39,874 bases of DNA. Source: Methylobacterium trifolii. Its GTDB lineage: Bacteria; Pseudomonadota; Alphaproteobacteria; Rhizobiales; Beijerinckiaceae. Below are positions 24,573-33,511 of the stretch, in pieces. The notes beneath the pieces are model-generated. The model saw only the letters and a program-made list of their open reading frames with translations, did no database searches and had not been told where the DNA came from. The stretch lies in contig NZ_BPRB01000198.1 of the NCBI RefSeq assembly GCF_022179685.1, forward strand, positions 1-39,874. The letters run 5' to 3'. Within the stretch, counting starts at the first letter, position 1; each line of letters opens with the position of its first letter. The translations under genes were made by a program, and so were the position numbers.

Positions 24573-25549
24573 GCCGCCTTGCCCACGGAGAGGCGCAGGC
24601 GCGGGTCCACCACGGTGTAGAGCACGTCCACCACGAGGTTGATGGTCACGAAGATCGCCGCCACCAGGAGCAGGTAGGCGGCCATGATCGGGATGTCGAC
24701 GTTCTGCACCGCCTGCACGAACAGCAGCCCCATGCCCGGCCACTGGAAAACCGTCTCGGTGATGATCGAGAAGGCGATGACCGAGCCGAGCTGCAGCCCG
24801 GCGATGGTGATGACCGGGACCAGGGTGTTCTTGAGGGCGTGGCCGAAATGGACGGCGCGGGTGGTCAGCCCCCGCGCGCGGGCGAAGCGGATGTAGTCGG
24901 TGCGCAGCACCTCCAGCATCTCGGCCCGCACGAGGCGCATGATCAGGGTCATCTGGAACAGGCCGAGGGTGATCGCGGGCAGGATCAGGGCCTTGAGGCC
25001 CGAGCCCGTGAGGAAGCCGGTGGTCCACCAGCCGAGCCGCACGGTGTCGCCGCGGCCGTAGCTCGGCAGCCAGCCCAGCGTCACCGAGAACAGGAAGATC
25101 AGCAGGATGCCGATCAGGAAGGTCGGCAGGCTGACGCCCACCAGGGAGACCGCCTGGAACAGCTTGGCGAGCCAGGTCTCCCGCCGCAGGGCGCAGTAGA
25201 CCCCCATCAGGATGCCGACCGACAGGGCGAACACCGTCGCGCAGAAGGCGAGCTCCAGCGTGGCGGGCATGCGTTCGGCGAGCAGCGACGCCACCGGCTG
25301 GCGGAACTGGTAGGAGATGCCGAAATTCCCCCGCAGGACGTTGCCGGCGTAGCGGGCGAACTGAACCAGGGTCGGGTCGTCGAGGCCGAGGCTCCGGCGC
25401 ACCTCGGCCCGCTCGGCCACCGGCGTGTCGGCCCCGACGATCTGGTTCACGGGATCGCCCGCGAAGCGGAACATCGAGAAGGCGATGAGCCCGACCACCG
25501 CCAGGACGGCGACGGACTGGAGCGCCCGGCGCAGGATGAAGGCGAGCAC
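24569..25549 (-). CDS. Peptide ABC transporter permease, DppB type
   Basis: A 326-residue inner-membrane permease with the typical DppB start (LAFILRRALQSVAVL) and end (DVLYTVVDPRLRL). The start is GTG at 25549 with GGAGGGG about 9 bases upstream. The conserved RAEMLEVLRTDYIRFARARGL loop contacts the ATPases. It follows the solute-binding protein gene after 17 bases and overlaps dppC by four. Confidence 0.93.
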   Translation of the reverse strand: MLAFILRRALQSVAVLAVVGLIAFSMFRFAGDPVNQIVGADTPVAERAEVRRSLGLDDPTLVQFARYAGNVLRGNFGISYQFRQPVASLLAERMPATLELAFCATVFALSVGILMGVYCALRRETWLAKLFQAVSLVGVSLPTFLIGILLIFLFSVTLGWLPSYGRGDTVRLGWWTTGFLTGSGLKALILPAITLGLFQMTLIMRLVRAEMLEVLRTDYIRFARARGLTTRAVHFGHALKNTLVPVITIAGLQLGSVIAFSIITETVFQWPGMGLLFVQAVQNVDIPIMAAYLLLVAAIFVTINLVVDVLYTVVDPRLRLSVGKAA

Positions 25550-25566
25550 GGCTCACGCCCCTCCCA

Positions 25567-27165
25567 TCACGGCTCCTTGGAGACCCAGTACAGCATCAGC
25601 ATGTTGTCCGGGCGCTGCACGAGGGTGACCTTCTTCGAGACGCCCCAGGCGAGCGCCTGCTGGTGGAGGGGGATGTAGCCCCAATCCGCCTGGATGGTGT
25701 CGAAGCCCTCCTTGATCTCGGCGTCGCGCTTCTTGGGATCGGTCTCGCTCTCCACGCGGTCGGCGATCTCGTCGATCTTCGGGTTGCAGTAATTGCCGAG
25801 GTTCCAGCCGCCGCGGCCTGACTTGTCGCCCTTCCGGCAGCCGGCGATCTCGAACAGGATGTTGTGGCTGTCCTGCGAGGAGGGCGTCCAGCCGACGAGA
25901 TAGAACGAGGTGTCGTAGCTGGGCGCCAGCACCTTGGCGAAGTACTTGGCCTTGGGCTGGGCGGCGAGGTTCACCTTCACGCCGATGCGGGCCAGCATCG
26001 AGACCACCGCCTGGCAGATCGGCTCGTCGTTGACGTAGCGGTCGTTGGGGCAGTCCATGGTCAGGCCGAAGCCGTCCGGATAGCCGGCCTCGGTCAGCAG
26101 CTGCTTGGCCCGCTTGGCGTCCGAGGCGGGGCGCTTGAACTCGCCCGAGCGGTCGTAGAGCGTGGGCGCGATCAGCAGGGCGGAGGGGGTGGCCTGCCCG
26201 CGCATGACGCGTTTGGCGATCGTGTCCTCGTCGATGGCGAGGTAGAACGCCTCGCGCACCCGCGCGTCCTTGAACGGGTTCTTGCCCTTGACGGTCGAGT
26301 CCTTCAGCTCATCGCGGCCCTGGTCCATGCCGAGGAAGATCGTGCGCAGCTCGGGGCCGGCCATCACGGTCGCCGTGCCGCTGGCGTTGACGCGCTGCTG
26401 GTCCTGGAGGGGCACCGGATCGACCCAGTCGACCTCGCCCGACAGGAGCGCGGCGACGCGGGTGGCGTCGTTGCCGATGGTGGTGAACACCGCCTCGTCG
26501 AGGTTCGACTCCACCTTGCCCCAGTAGCCGGAAAACTTCTTGAACACCGTCTTCACGCCGGGCTGGTGCTCGGTGACGACGAAGGGGCCGGTGCCGTTCT
26601 CGTGGAGCGCCGCGTAGCTCGGCGACGTGGCGCTGGCCGGCGAGGGCGCGACCGCGCCGTTCTTCTCCGCCCAGGCCTTGGACATGATGTACCAGGTGGA
26701 GAACTGGTAGATCGCGATGGGGTTGGGCTTCTTCAGCAGCATGTCGACGGTGTGGTCGTCGACCTTCACGAACTCGGCGTCGCCGGGCACGTTGGTCTGG
26801 AAGTTCGAGCCCGGCGCCCGCACGCGGGCGGCGGAGAAGATCACGTCGTCGGCGGTGAACGGCGAGCCGTCGTGGAACGTCACGTCCTTGCGCAGGTGGA
26901 AGCGCCAGCGCGTCGGCTCGGGCGTCTCCCAGGATTCGGCGAGCTGGGGGGCGAACTTGAGGTTCTTGTCGCGGGTGACGAGGGACTCGTAGACCGCACC
27001 GTGCATGCCGATCGTGAAGCTCTCCTTCAGGGAATAGGGGTCCAGCGACTTGATGTCCCCCTGGAAGGCGAAGCGGAAGACGTTGGCGGCCTGGACGGGG
27101 ACCGCCGCAGCGCTCAGGCCGAGGAGGAGGCCGAGCGCGAGGGCTTTCAACGGGCGTCTGGACAA
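25567..27165 (-). CDS. Peptide ABC transporter solute-binding protein (SBP_bac_5)
   Basis: A 532-residue periplasmic receptor that delivers peptides or similar solutes to the Dpp channel. I place the start at a TTG at 27165: GGAG lies 6 bases upstream and the product then begins with a clean signal peptide (SRRPLKALALGLLLGLSAAA, cut near VQA-ANV). The longer open frame upstream is low-complexity. Family marks are LAESWETPEPTRWRFHLRKD with DVTFHDGSPFTADD, and the C-terminal LHQQALAWGVSK. Two Cys in the GCRKGDKSGRGGWNLGNYC segment may form a disulfide. It is the first gene of the operon. The ligand is unknown; dipeptides are the default guess. Confidence 0.9.
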   Translation of the reverse strand: MSRRPLKALALGLLLGLSAAAVPVQAANVFRFAFQGDIKSLDPYSLKESFTIGMHGAVYESLVTRDKNLKFAPQLAESWETPEPTRWRFHLRKDVTFHDGSPFTADDVIFSAARVRAPGSNFQTNVPGDAEFVKVDDHTVDMLLKKPNPIAIYQFSTWYIMSKAWAEKNGAVAPSPASATSPSYAALHENGTGPFVVTEHQPGVKTVFKKFSGYWGKVESNLDEAVFTTIGNDATRVAALLSGEVDWVDPVPLQDQQRVNASGTATVMAGPELRTIFLGMDQGRDELKDSTVKGKNPFKDARVREAFYLAIDEDTIAKRVMRGQATPSALLIAPTLYDRSGEFKRPASDAKRAKQLLTEAGYPDGFGLTMDCPNDRYVNDEPICQAVVSMLARIGVKVNLAAQPKAKYFAKVLAPSYDTSFYLVGWTPSSQDSHNILFEIAGCRKGDKSGRGGWNLGNYCNPKIDEIADRVESETDPKKRDAEIKEGFDTIQADWGYIPLHQQALAWGVSKKVTLVQRPDNMLMLYWVSKEP

Positions 27166-27222
27166 GCGGGACTCCAAAGGATCGGGCCTCTGCGGGATCG
27201 GGTCTGAGCGTGCGCCGGATGG

Positions 27223-27266
27223 CGGCCGGCAGGCAAGGGGGCCGGCCGAACGCGGGTGATCCCGCG
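27223..27266. other. Two hairpins upstream of the peptide ABC operon
   Basis: cggccgg (27223-27229) pairs with ccggccg (27242-27248), and immediately after it cgcggg-TGAT-cccgcg (27251-27266) forms a second perfect stem. They sit between the receptor-fusion stop and the ABC operon start, and may end transcription of the fusion gene or form the ABC leader. No T-run is present. Confidence 0.4.
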
Positions 27267-27331
27267 GCGCGGATGTCGCACCGGCCGGCATCACACCGGA
27301 TGCGGCAGCAAGCTCCGGGCCAGGGGGCGGA

Positions 27332-30300
27332 TCAGAACGACAGCTTCATCCCGCCCATAAACGTCCGCGGCGCGCCGGCGAAGACCGATCCGGTGGTGGC
27401 CGAGAGCAGAGCCGCCCCGTTCTGCAGGCCGGTGGCCGCGTTGAGGGAATTGGCGAGGTTCTGGGCCGAGGCGACGTAGGTCGTGTCGAACAGGTTGCGG
27501 ACCTCCAGGTAGAGGTTCAGCCGCTTTGCGTAGCCGCCGGCCAGGTCGGTGGCGTAGTGCACGTTGGCGTTGACGATGGCGTAGCCCGGCGCCCGCAGCA
27601 GGTTGGCGTTGTCGATATAGAAGTCGTCCTGGAACACGGTCTCGACGAAGGCGCCGAGGCCGGCCAGCGGGCCGGTCGGCTGGTCGTAGCCGATCCGGGC
27701 GAGCAACTGGTGGGCCGGCACGCCGGGGATGTGGTTGCCGGCCCGGTCGAAGCGGGCGGTGCGGGTGCCCGCGCTCAGCTGCTCGACGTAGTCCGTGTAG
27801 ATCTGGTCGTCGAAGGTGTAGGCCGCAGTGGCCCGCCAGCCGGGGGCGAAGGCCCAGTCGGCGCCGACCTCGATGCCGCGGTGCTCGGAGGCAGGCGCGT
27901 TGAAGGTGTAGGCCATCAGGCCGGCGCCGGGGGATTGCGAGACCAGCTCGTTGCGGAAGAACTCGTAGAATCCGGTCACGCTCAGGCGCAGGCCCGGCGT
28001 CGGGGTCCAGTCGGCGCCGAGGTCGAAGCCGAGGTTCTCCTGGGTCTGCAACTGGGTGTTGGCGCCGGGCAGGCCGGCCGGCGTGATGAACAGGTTGCTG
28101 GCCGCCGGCGTGGTGTAGCCGGTGGCCGCACGCCCGCGGAACGCCCATTCCGTGCTCGGGCGGTAGACCAGGGCCAGTTCCGGCGCGACGTTGAGGAAGC
28201 TGCGGTCGGCGGTGGCGAGCGTCGTCGTGGTCCCCGCCGCCGCGTAGGCGTAGGCGCGGTTTCGCCCGGTGATCCAGGTATTCTCGGCGCTGATGCCGGC
28301 CACCCCCGTCCACTGGTCGGAGAGGGCGACCTCGCCGCGCGCCCGGCCGCCGAGGTTGGCCTGCACCGCGTCCTGGTCGCCGATCAGCCCGCCGAGGCGC
28401 GGGCCGCCGTAGGGGGCGCGGTTGTAGGTGGAGATGTGGCTGTCCAGCGCGCTGGCGCTCAGGGCCACGTAGCCCGTGGCGGGCAGCCCGAAGAAATCCC
28501 CGCGCCGGGTCAGGTCGGTCAGCAGGTTGTAGGACGGATAGCTGCCTCGCGAGGAGGTCGCGTAGAAGGGCTGGTTGAAGTTGCGCTCGTCGAACCCGCC
28601 CTGGAGGCGCCAGGTCGTCTGCGCGTCGATGTCGTGCTCGATGCGGGCGGCCACGATGGTGCGCCGGTCGTTGCGCAGGAAGCCGCCGTCCCCGGCCGCC
28701 ACAGGCACGGTGGCGCCGAACAGGCCGTTGCGGAACAGGTTGATGATGGTGCAGCCCGGCGCCGGGGCGAGCCCGGAGGCGCAGCCGCGCTGGTAGGGGT
28801 TGACGCCGAACTGGTCCAGCGACGAGCGCACGGGGAGCGCCGCGAACAGGTCGTTGTTGATCACCTTGAGGGTGATGCGCGTGTCGGGCGACGGCGTGTA
28901 GCTCGCCAGCAGGTTGATGGTCTGGGTGTTGTAGCTCGCATGGTCCTGGTAGCCGTTGGCGCGCACGTCGCTGGCGAACAGGCTGATCTCCACCGGGCCG
29001 CTGACGCCGCCGACGGTGAAGTAGTTGCTGAGGTAGCCGAAGCTGCCGGCATCCGTGCCGATCTCGTAGCCGTCGATCTCGCGGCCGGTGCGGGTGCGGA
29101 AGGCCAGCGCCCCGCCCGTGGCGTAGTTGCCGAACAGGGCCGATTGCGGCCCCCGGAACACGTCGATGCGGCTGTAGGCGCGGGGATCGACGATGTCGAA
29201 GCGCGAGGCGCCGTCCGGCTGGGTCATCACGAAGCCGTCCTCCAGCACGACCATGTTCTTGGTCACGCCGGTGGAGCGGGCGTTGTTGCCGCGGATCGAG
29301 ACCACCACGTCGCGGGCGCCGTTGCCCTGGCGCACGGTGATGCCGGGGCTGTCGAGCAGCACCGAGCCGATGCTGGTGGCCGGGCGGTCGGCGATGGTGC
29401 CCTGCCGTCCGATCGCGGTGACGACCTGGCCGACCGGCTGCTCGATGACGCTGGCGGACGAGCCGGGGGGGGCGGCGACGCCGAAGGCGCCGCGCGGCCC
29501 GTCCCCGGTGACGGTGAGTTCCTCCAGGGTGACGGCGGCGTCCTCGGCACGGACCGGGGTCGGAAGGCAGCCGACCGCGATCACCGCGAGGCACAGGGGC
29601 AGGCCCGCGCCGGCAGCGGCCCTGCGGCCGCGCAGGGCCTGGGCCGCGAGGTCGATTCCGAGCATCAAGAGGATGGCGAGGCCCGTCAGGGGAAACAGCG
29701 CGCCGAGACCCAGCACCAGGGCGGTGACGGTGGCCGCGATCCGCCGGTCGCGGGGCCAGGGCGGGACGCCGAGGCCGCCCGCGGGTCGGCGCTTCCACCA
29801 CATCACCCCGGCGGTGACTGAAAGCAGGATGGTGGCGAGGCAGAAGGCCAGCATCGCGAGCTGGTTGGCCCGGCCCCAATACTCGCCCTTGTGGATGCCG
29901 ATGCCGTACTGGATCGCCCGGCCCACCGGCCCGAGTTCGGAAAAGCGCACGTCGAGGAGGGGCCGGCCGCTATACTGGTCGAGGGAGACGAGGCGCTGGC
30001 CCGCCACGTCGCGGGGATAGATCGCTGCGGCGTAGACGTCGCTCGCTCCCCGCGGCAGGGCGAGTTCGTAGCCCGCCGGCATCCCGAGGCCGTGCAGGAT
30101 CTCGGCGGCGCGGTCGATGCCCAGCGGCGTCGGGCCGGGGCGCGAGAGCGGCACCGGTGCGTCCTGCATGGTCCAGCCGGCGCTCTCCAGCCGCTCACCC
30201 ATCGGTACGGCCGAGACGGGCTTGCCGGCCCAGAGTTCGCGGGGCTGGCCGAGGCCGGCCTGGTTCGTCACGTTGCGGAACTGCTGGCCCCACCAGACCG

Positions 30301-30985
30301 ACCAGGGCAGGCCGGTGGCCGCCAGGAAGAACAGGCCGCCGCCGGCCACGAGACCCGTCACCGCATGCAGGTCGCGCCACCAGACGCGTGTGCGGGGCCG
30401 GCCCCGGACGGAGACGACACCGCCTCCTTGCCCGCGCGGCCACCACAGGTAGAGGCCGGTGAGGACGAGGATCAGGGCGAAGCCCGCCACCACCTCGATC
30501 ACGGCGTTCGCCAGCGGCCCGAAATAGGCGAGGCTGTGCAGGCGCCGCACCACGGAGGAGAATTCCTGGTCGGCCGCCACCCGGTCGAGCACGTCGCCGC
30601 TATAGGGGTCGAGCCAGACCAGAATCTTGCCGGTCGGGCCGGCCAGGGTGACGAGCGCCGAGGCGGCGGAGTTCGCCGGCTCCGTAAAGGTGACGGGCGC
30701 GGCCTCGGGCACGGCCTGGGTGGCGTTGAAGATCAGCCGATCCGGTCCCAGCGGCGGCGTCGCCCGGACCGCGACGGTGGTCCGGTAGGCGAAGACGGTC
30801 CCGTCGATCTCGGCCTTGAACAGGTAGAGGGCGCCCGTGGCCGACAGAAGCACCAGGAAGGGCAGGCTGAGGAGGCCGGCATAGAAGTGCCAGCGCCAGA
30901 CGGCGCGGTACACGGCCTCGCGCGAAAAGCGCACGGCCGGCGCGTGAGGGAACGCGGCGGCGTCGCCGGAGAGCAGGCGTGACAT
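27332..30985 (-). CDS. PepSY-TM ferric-reductase-like domain fused to TonB-dependent receptor
   Basis: One uninterrupted frame of 1217 residues. Residues 1-450 are a complete PepSY_TM protein: helices near 31-56, 158-182, 206-227, 373-397 and 417-447, and candidate heme histidines His33, His150, His207 and His365, as in FoxB-like siderophore reductases. Residues 456-480 look like a signal peptide (GLPLCLAVIAVGCLPTPVRA, cut before EDA). Residues 481-1217 are a TonB receptor: TonB box-like LEELTVTG, plug 525-635 with VFRGPQSALFGNYATGG, and a 22-strand-type barrel ending in Phe. Expected substrate is a ferric siderophore or similar chelate. An internal ATG at 29665 (Met441) lacks a ribosome site. 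The two parts are normally separate neighbouring genes. DUF2946 is cotranscribed upstream. Confidence 0.88.
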   Translation of the reverse strand: MSRLLSGDAAAFPHAPAVRFSREAVYRAVWRWHFYAGLLSLPFLVLLSATGALYLFKAEIDGTVFAYRTTVAVRATPPLGPDRLIFNATQAVPEAAPVTFTEPANSAASALVTLAGPTGKILVWLDPYSGDVLDRVAADQEFSSVVRRLHSLAYFGPLANAVIEVVAGFALILVLTGLYLWWPRGQGGGVVSVRGRPRTRVWWRDLHAVTGLVAGGGLFFLAATGLPWSVWWGQQFRNVTNQAGLGQPRELWAGKPVSAVPMGERLESAGWTMQDAPVPLSRPGPTPLGIDRAAEILHGLGMPAGYELALPRGASDVYAAAIYPRDVAGQRLVSLDQYSGRPLLDVRFSELGPVGRAIQYGIGIHKGEYWGRANQLAMLAFCLATILLSVTAGVMWWKRRPAGGLGVPPWPRDRRIAATVTALVLGLGALFPLTGLAILLMLGIDLAAQALRGRRAAAGAGLPLCLAVIAVGCLPTPVRAEDAAVTLEELTVTGDGPRGAFGVAAPPGSSASVIEQPVGQVVTAIGRQGTIADRPATSIGSVLLDSPGITVRQGNGARDVVVSIRGNNARSTGVTKNMVVLEDGFVMTQPDGASRFDIVDPRAYSRIDVFRGPQSALFGNYATGGALAFRTRTGREIDGYEIGTDAGSFGYLSNYFTVGGVSGPVEISLFASDVRANGYQDHASYNTQTINLLASYTPSPDTRITLKVINNDLFAALPVRSSLDQFGVNPYQRGCASGLAPAPGCTIINLFRNGLFGATVPVAAGDGGFLRNDRRTIVAARIEHDIDAQTTWRLQGGFDERNFNQPFYATSSRGSYPSYNLLTDLTRRGDFFGLPATGYVALSASALDSHISTYNRAPYGGPRLGGLIGDQDAVQANLGGRARGEVALSDQWTGVAGISAENTWITGRNRAYAYAAAGTTTTLATADRSFLNVAPELALVYRPSTEWAFRGRAATGYTTPAASNLFITPAGLPGANTQLQTQENLGFDLGADWTPTPGLRLSVTGFYEFFRNELVSQSPGAGLMAYTFNAPASEHRGIEVGADWAFAPGWRATAAYTFDDQIYTDYVEQLSAGTRTARFDRAGNHIPGVPAHQLLARIGYDQPTGPLAGLGAFVETVFQDDFYIDNANLLRAPGYAIVNANVHYATDLAGGYAKRLNLYLEVRNLFDTTYVASAQNLANSLNAATGLQNGAALLSATTGSVFAGAPRTFMGGMKLSF

Positions 30986-31027
30986 AGGCGTGAGGTCCGG
31001 GTCTGAGCGATCGGGAGAGCGGATCGG

Positions 31028-31399
31028 TCAGAGTGCGGGCGGACCTCGGGGGCTGGCGGTGGGGTCGGGAGGCGCGCGGGGCGCGATGGCGTCGGCGGGG
31101 CTCCAGACCAAGCGCGTCGCCACGCGCAGGGGCCAGGCGGGCGTCGCGAGCAGACTCGCCACGGGGGCGAGCGTCAGCGGTTCGGCGTGGATCGGGAGGC
31201 AGCATTCGTGCTGGCGGCAGGCTGCCGGGTCGTCGGCGGGCGCGTCCGTTCCGTCGTGCCCGCAGATCATCGCCTCGCCGGGGCCGGCGAAGGCGGGGGG
31301 CGCGAGGGCGCCGAGGAAGGCTTGGAGCAGCAGCGCGTAGAGCGCGATCACGGCAATGATCGCGCGCCCTCCAGCCGATCCGGGCGAACGCCTGCGCAT
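31028..31399 (-). CDS. DUF2946 family protein
   Basis: A 123-residue protein with an N-terminal signal or anchor helix (IIAVIALYALLLQAFLGALA) and a short Cys/His region (MICGHDG, then CRQHECCLPIH), the pattern of DUF2946, often found beside TonB receptors and metal genes. The Cys/His cluster could bind a metal in the periplasm, but this is inference. The tail is Pro/Arg-rich. It ends 42 bases before the PepSY/TonB fusion gene on the same strand, so the two probably form an operon for metal or siderophore uptake. Confidence 0.75.
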   Translation of the reverse strand: MRRRSPGSAGGRAIIAVIALYALLLQAFLGALAPPAFAGPGEAMICGHDGTDAPADDPAACRQHECCLPIHAEPLTLAPVASLLATPAWPLRVATRLVWSPADAIAPRAPPDPTASPRGPPAL

Positions 31400-31521
31400 G
31401 GCGACAGGTCTAGGCCGCGCCCGCGCGGAGCGTCAACGCGAGGAACGCGGATTTCGGACGGGTTTCACGAGGCGGGCGGGCGCCTGTGTCTTCCGGGTTC
31501 CCCGGGACGGGCACCGCCCCC

Positions 31522-31938
31522 TCAGTCGAGCCCGCCCATCGCCAGGACGAGGGCCCATTCCGCCGCGCTCACCGGTTGCACCGAGAGGCGGGAATTGGTG
31601 ACGAGCACCATGTCCGCGAGCCCCGGCGCGGCCTTGATCGCGTCGAGGCCGACAGGCCGCGGCAGGGGCCTTATGGCGCGCAGGTCGACCATGCCGAAGC
31701 GGCCGGTCGCGTCGGTGTCGTCGGGGTAATAGGGCCGGATCACCTCGACGAGGCCGACCACCGCCTTGCCCTCGTTCGAGTGGTAGAAGAAGCCGTGCTC
31801 GCCCACCTGCATCGCCATCAGGTGCTTCTTGGCGAGGTGGTTGCGCACCCCGTTCCAGTGCGTGCCGACAGCGCCTGCCGCCACTTGCTGGTCCCACGAC
31901 CAGGTCGCGGGTTCGGACTTGAAGAGCCAGTGCGCCAT
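31522..31938 (-). CDS. EVE domain protein
   Basis: A 138-residue protein consisting of one EVE domain of the thymocyte nuclear protein 1 (THYN1) type, related to the PUA fold. Marks are the start MAHWLFKSEPATWSW, GVRNHLAKKHL and VGEHGFFYHSNEGKAVVGLVEV. EVE domains bind modified bases in RNA or DNA. This stand-alone bacterial form has no clear assigned role. Length and both ends match the family. It is a single gene, with about 100 bases on either side. Confidence 0.88.
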   Translation of the reverse strand: MAHWLFKSEPATWSWDQQVAAGAVGTHWNGVRNHLAKKHLMAMQVGEHGFFYHSNEGKAVVGLVEVIRPYYPDDTDATGRFGMVDLRAIRPLPRPVGLDAIKAAPGLADMVLVTNSRLSVQPVSAAEWALVLAMGGLD

Positions 31939-32036
31939 CGTTCTCCCGCCGGATTCGTCACGGGCACGCCTTCGGCGATCCGCCGGCGCAGGGCAATCGC
32001 CCCTGGACGCCTAACCCCGTTTTTCGTCGGCCCCGG

Positions 32037-32504
32037 TCAGTGGCGCGGCGCGAGGGCCGCCGCCCAGAAGGCCAGGCTCTGCCGGTTGATCGGCGCCCCG
32101 GCCCCGGCATTCCGGGCGGTGACGAACGCGAAAAAATCCTGCGCCTCGGCCTCGCCCAGCAGGGCGCGCACGGCCGTGAGGATGCGGGTGATGCGCAGGT
32201 GGTTGTGGTCGTGGGCGCCGAGCCAGAGGTCGGTCCCGGCATAGAACCGGCGCATCCGCGCGAGCATGGCGGACAGCCCCGCAAGCGCCTCGGGGTCGGC
32301 GCGGATGGCGTCGGCCTCGCCGGGCGCAAGGACAGGGGCGCCGGGCACGGCGCGGCTCGCCTCCGGGAGGGGGAAGCACCACTGGATGAAGTCGTGCACG
32401 GCCTCGATGCGCCCATCCTCGAAGGCGATCACCTGCGCGATCCTGCGGCCGGACCCGTCCGGGCCGCGGCCGGCGAGGAAGTCCCGGATCGGAAATCCGC
32501 TCAT
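32037..32504 (-). CDS. Opioid growth factor receptor-like (OGFr_N) protein
   Basis: A 155-residue protein whose middle matches the OGFr_N domain of vertebrate opioid growth factor receptor: RIEAVHDFIQWCFPLPEAS (about 32-50) and the later RMRRFYAG and HDHNHLRITRILTAVR. Bacterial members are known but have no established function. The ATG overlaps the gpsA stop by four bases, so it is translationally coupled to a conserved housekeeping operon (tsaD-GNAT-gpsA). It is probably cytoplasmic: no signal peptide or membrane helix is seen. Confidence 0.78.
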   Translation of the reverse strand: MSGFPIRDFLAGRGPDGSGRRIAQVIAFEDGRIEAVHDFIQWCFPLPEASRAVPGAPVLAPGEADAIRADPEALAGLSAMLARMRRFYAGTDLWLGAHDHNHLRITRILTAVRALLGEAEAQDFFAFVTARNAGAGAPINRQSLAFWAAALAPRH

Positions 32505-33511
32505 TCCGCTTCTCCCTTGAGGGGCCGGGCCAGGAGCCGGGCCACCACGTCCTCGACGCTGGCCGCGCCGGAGACGATGGCGGCCACCGATTCGGCGATC
32601 GGCATCTCGATCCCGCGTCCGCGGGCGAGCGCCACCAGGGCGGCGGCGGTGAAGGCGCCCTCCGCGAGCTTGCCGCCGGCGGCTTCCTCGGGCGTGGCGC
32701 CCGCGCCCAAGCGCTCGCCGAAGGCGAAGTTGCGGGACTGGGGCGAGGAGGCGGTCAGCACGAGGTCGCCGAGGCCCGAGAGGCCCATCAGCGTCTCGGC
32801 CCGGCCGCCGAAGCCCCGCGCGAACCGCATCAGTTCGGCGAAGGCGCGGGCGATCAGCGCGGCCCGCGCGCTCTCGCCCAGGCCCCTCCCCGCGACGATG
32901 CCCGAGGCGATGGCCAGGACGTTCTTGCCGGCCCCGCCGATCTCGACGCCGCGCACGTCGTCGGTGTGGTAGAGGCGCAAGGCAGGCCCCGACAGGCTGC
33001 GGGCGAGGGCGGCGGCCAGGGCCGCATCCTGCGCCGCGAGCGTCACGGCGGTGGGCAGGTTGCGGGCGACGTCCGCGGCAAAGCTCGGGCCGGAGAGCAC
33101 GGCCACCGGCGTCCCATCCGGCAGGGCCTCGGCCGCCACCGCGCTCATGAAGCTGTCCGTGCCGCGCTCGATGCCCTTGGCGCAGAGCACCACCGGCGCG
33201 CCGGGGGCGAGCACGGCCCGCAACTGGCCCAGCACCCCGCGCATGGTCTGGGCCGGGACGACCAGCAGGTTCGCCCCGGTGCCCCCGAGATCGGCCGCGC
33301 GCCCGGTGGCGCGGATGCGCGGGTGCAGGGGCACGCCCGGCAGGTAGCGGGCGTTCTCCCGGTCGCGTTCGAGGCGCGCGGCGGCCTCTTCGTCGCGCAG
33401 CCACAGCACCACGTCGCGGCCGGCGGCGGCGGCGGCGTTCGCGAGCGCCGTGCCCCAGGCGCCGCCGCCCACCACGCCGATCCCGTCGCCGATCCCATCC
33501 CTTGCGCTCAT
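32501..33511 (-). CDS. gpsA: Glycerol-3-phosphate dehydrogenase [NAD(P)+]
   Basis: A 336-residue cytosolic enzyme reducing dihydroxyacetone phosphate to sn-glycerol 3-phosphate for phospholipid synthesis. It has the cofactor loop GGGAWG (15-20), the SGPSFAADVARNLPTAVT substrate segment, catalytic Lys in GGAGKNVLAIASG, and the LSGLGDLVLTASSPQSRN motif that defines GpsA. Length is normal. ATGA overlaps join it to the GNAT gene before it and the OGFr-like gene after it. The first nine residues (MSARDGIGD) are an unconserved lead-in. Confidence 0.95.
   Translation of the reverse strand: MSARDGIGDGIGVVGGGAWGTALANAAAAAGRDVVLWLRDEEAAARLERDRENARYLPGVPLHPRIRATGRAADLGGTGANLLVVPAQTMRGVLGQLRAVLAPGAPVVLCAKGIERGTDSFMSAVAAEALPDGTPVAVLSGPSFAADVARNLPTAVTLAAQDAALAAALARSLSGPALRLYHTDDVRGVEIGGAGKNVLAIASGIVAGRGLGESARAALIARAFAELMRFARGFGGRAETLMGLSGLGDLVLTASSPQSRNFAFGERLGAGATPEEAAGGKLAEGAFTAAALVALARGRGIEMPIAESVAAIVSGAASVEDVVARLLARPLKGEAE

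Noticed and set aside
31400..31521. Irr or Fur box upstream of DUF2946 and the receptor fusion
   Set aside because: No recognisable palindrome matching known iron boxes was visible.
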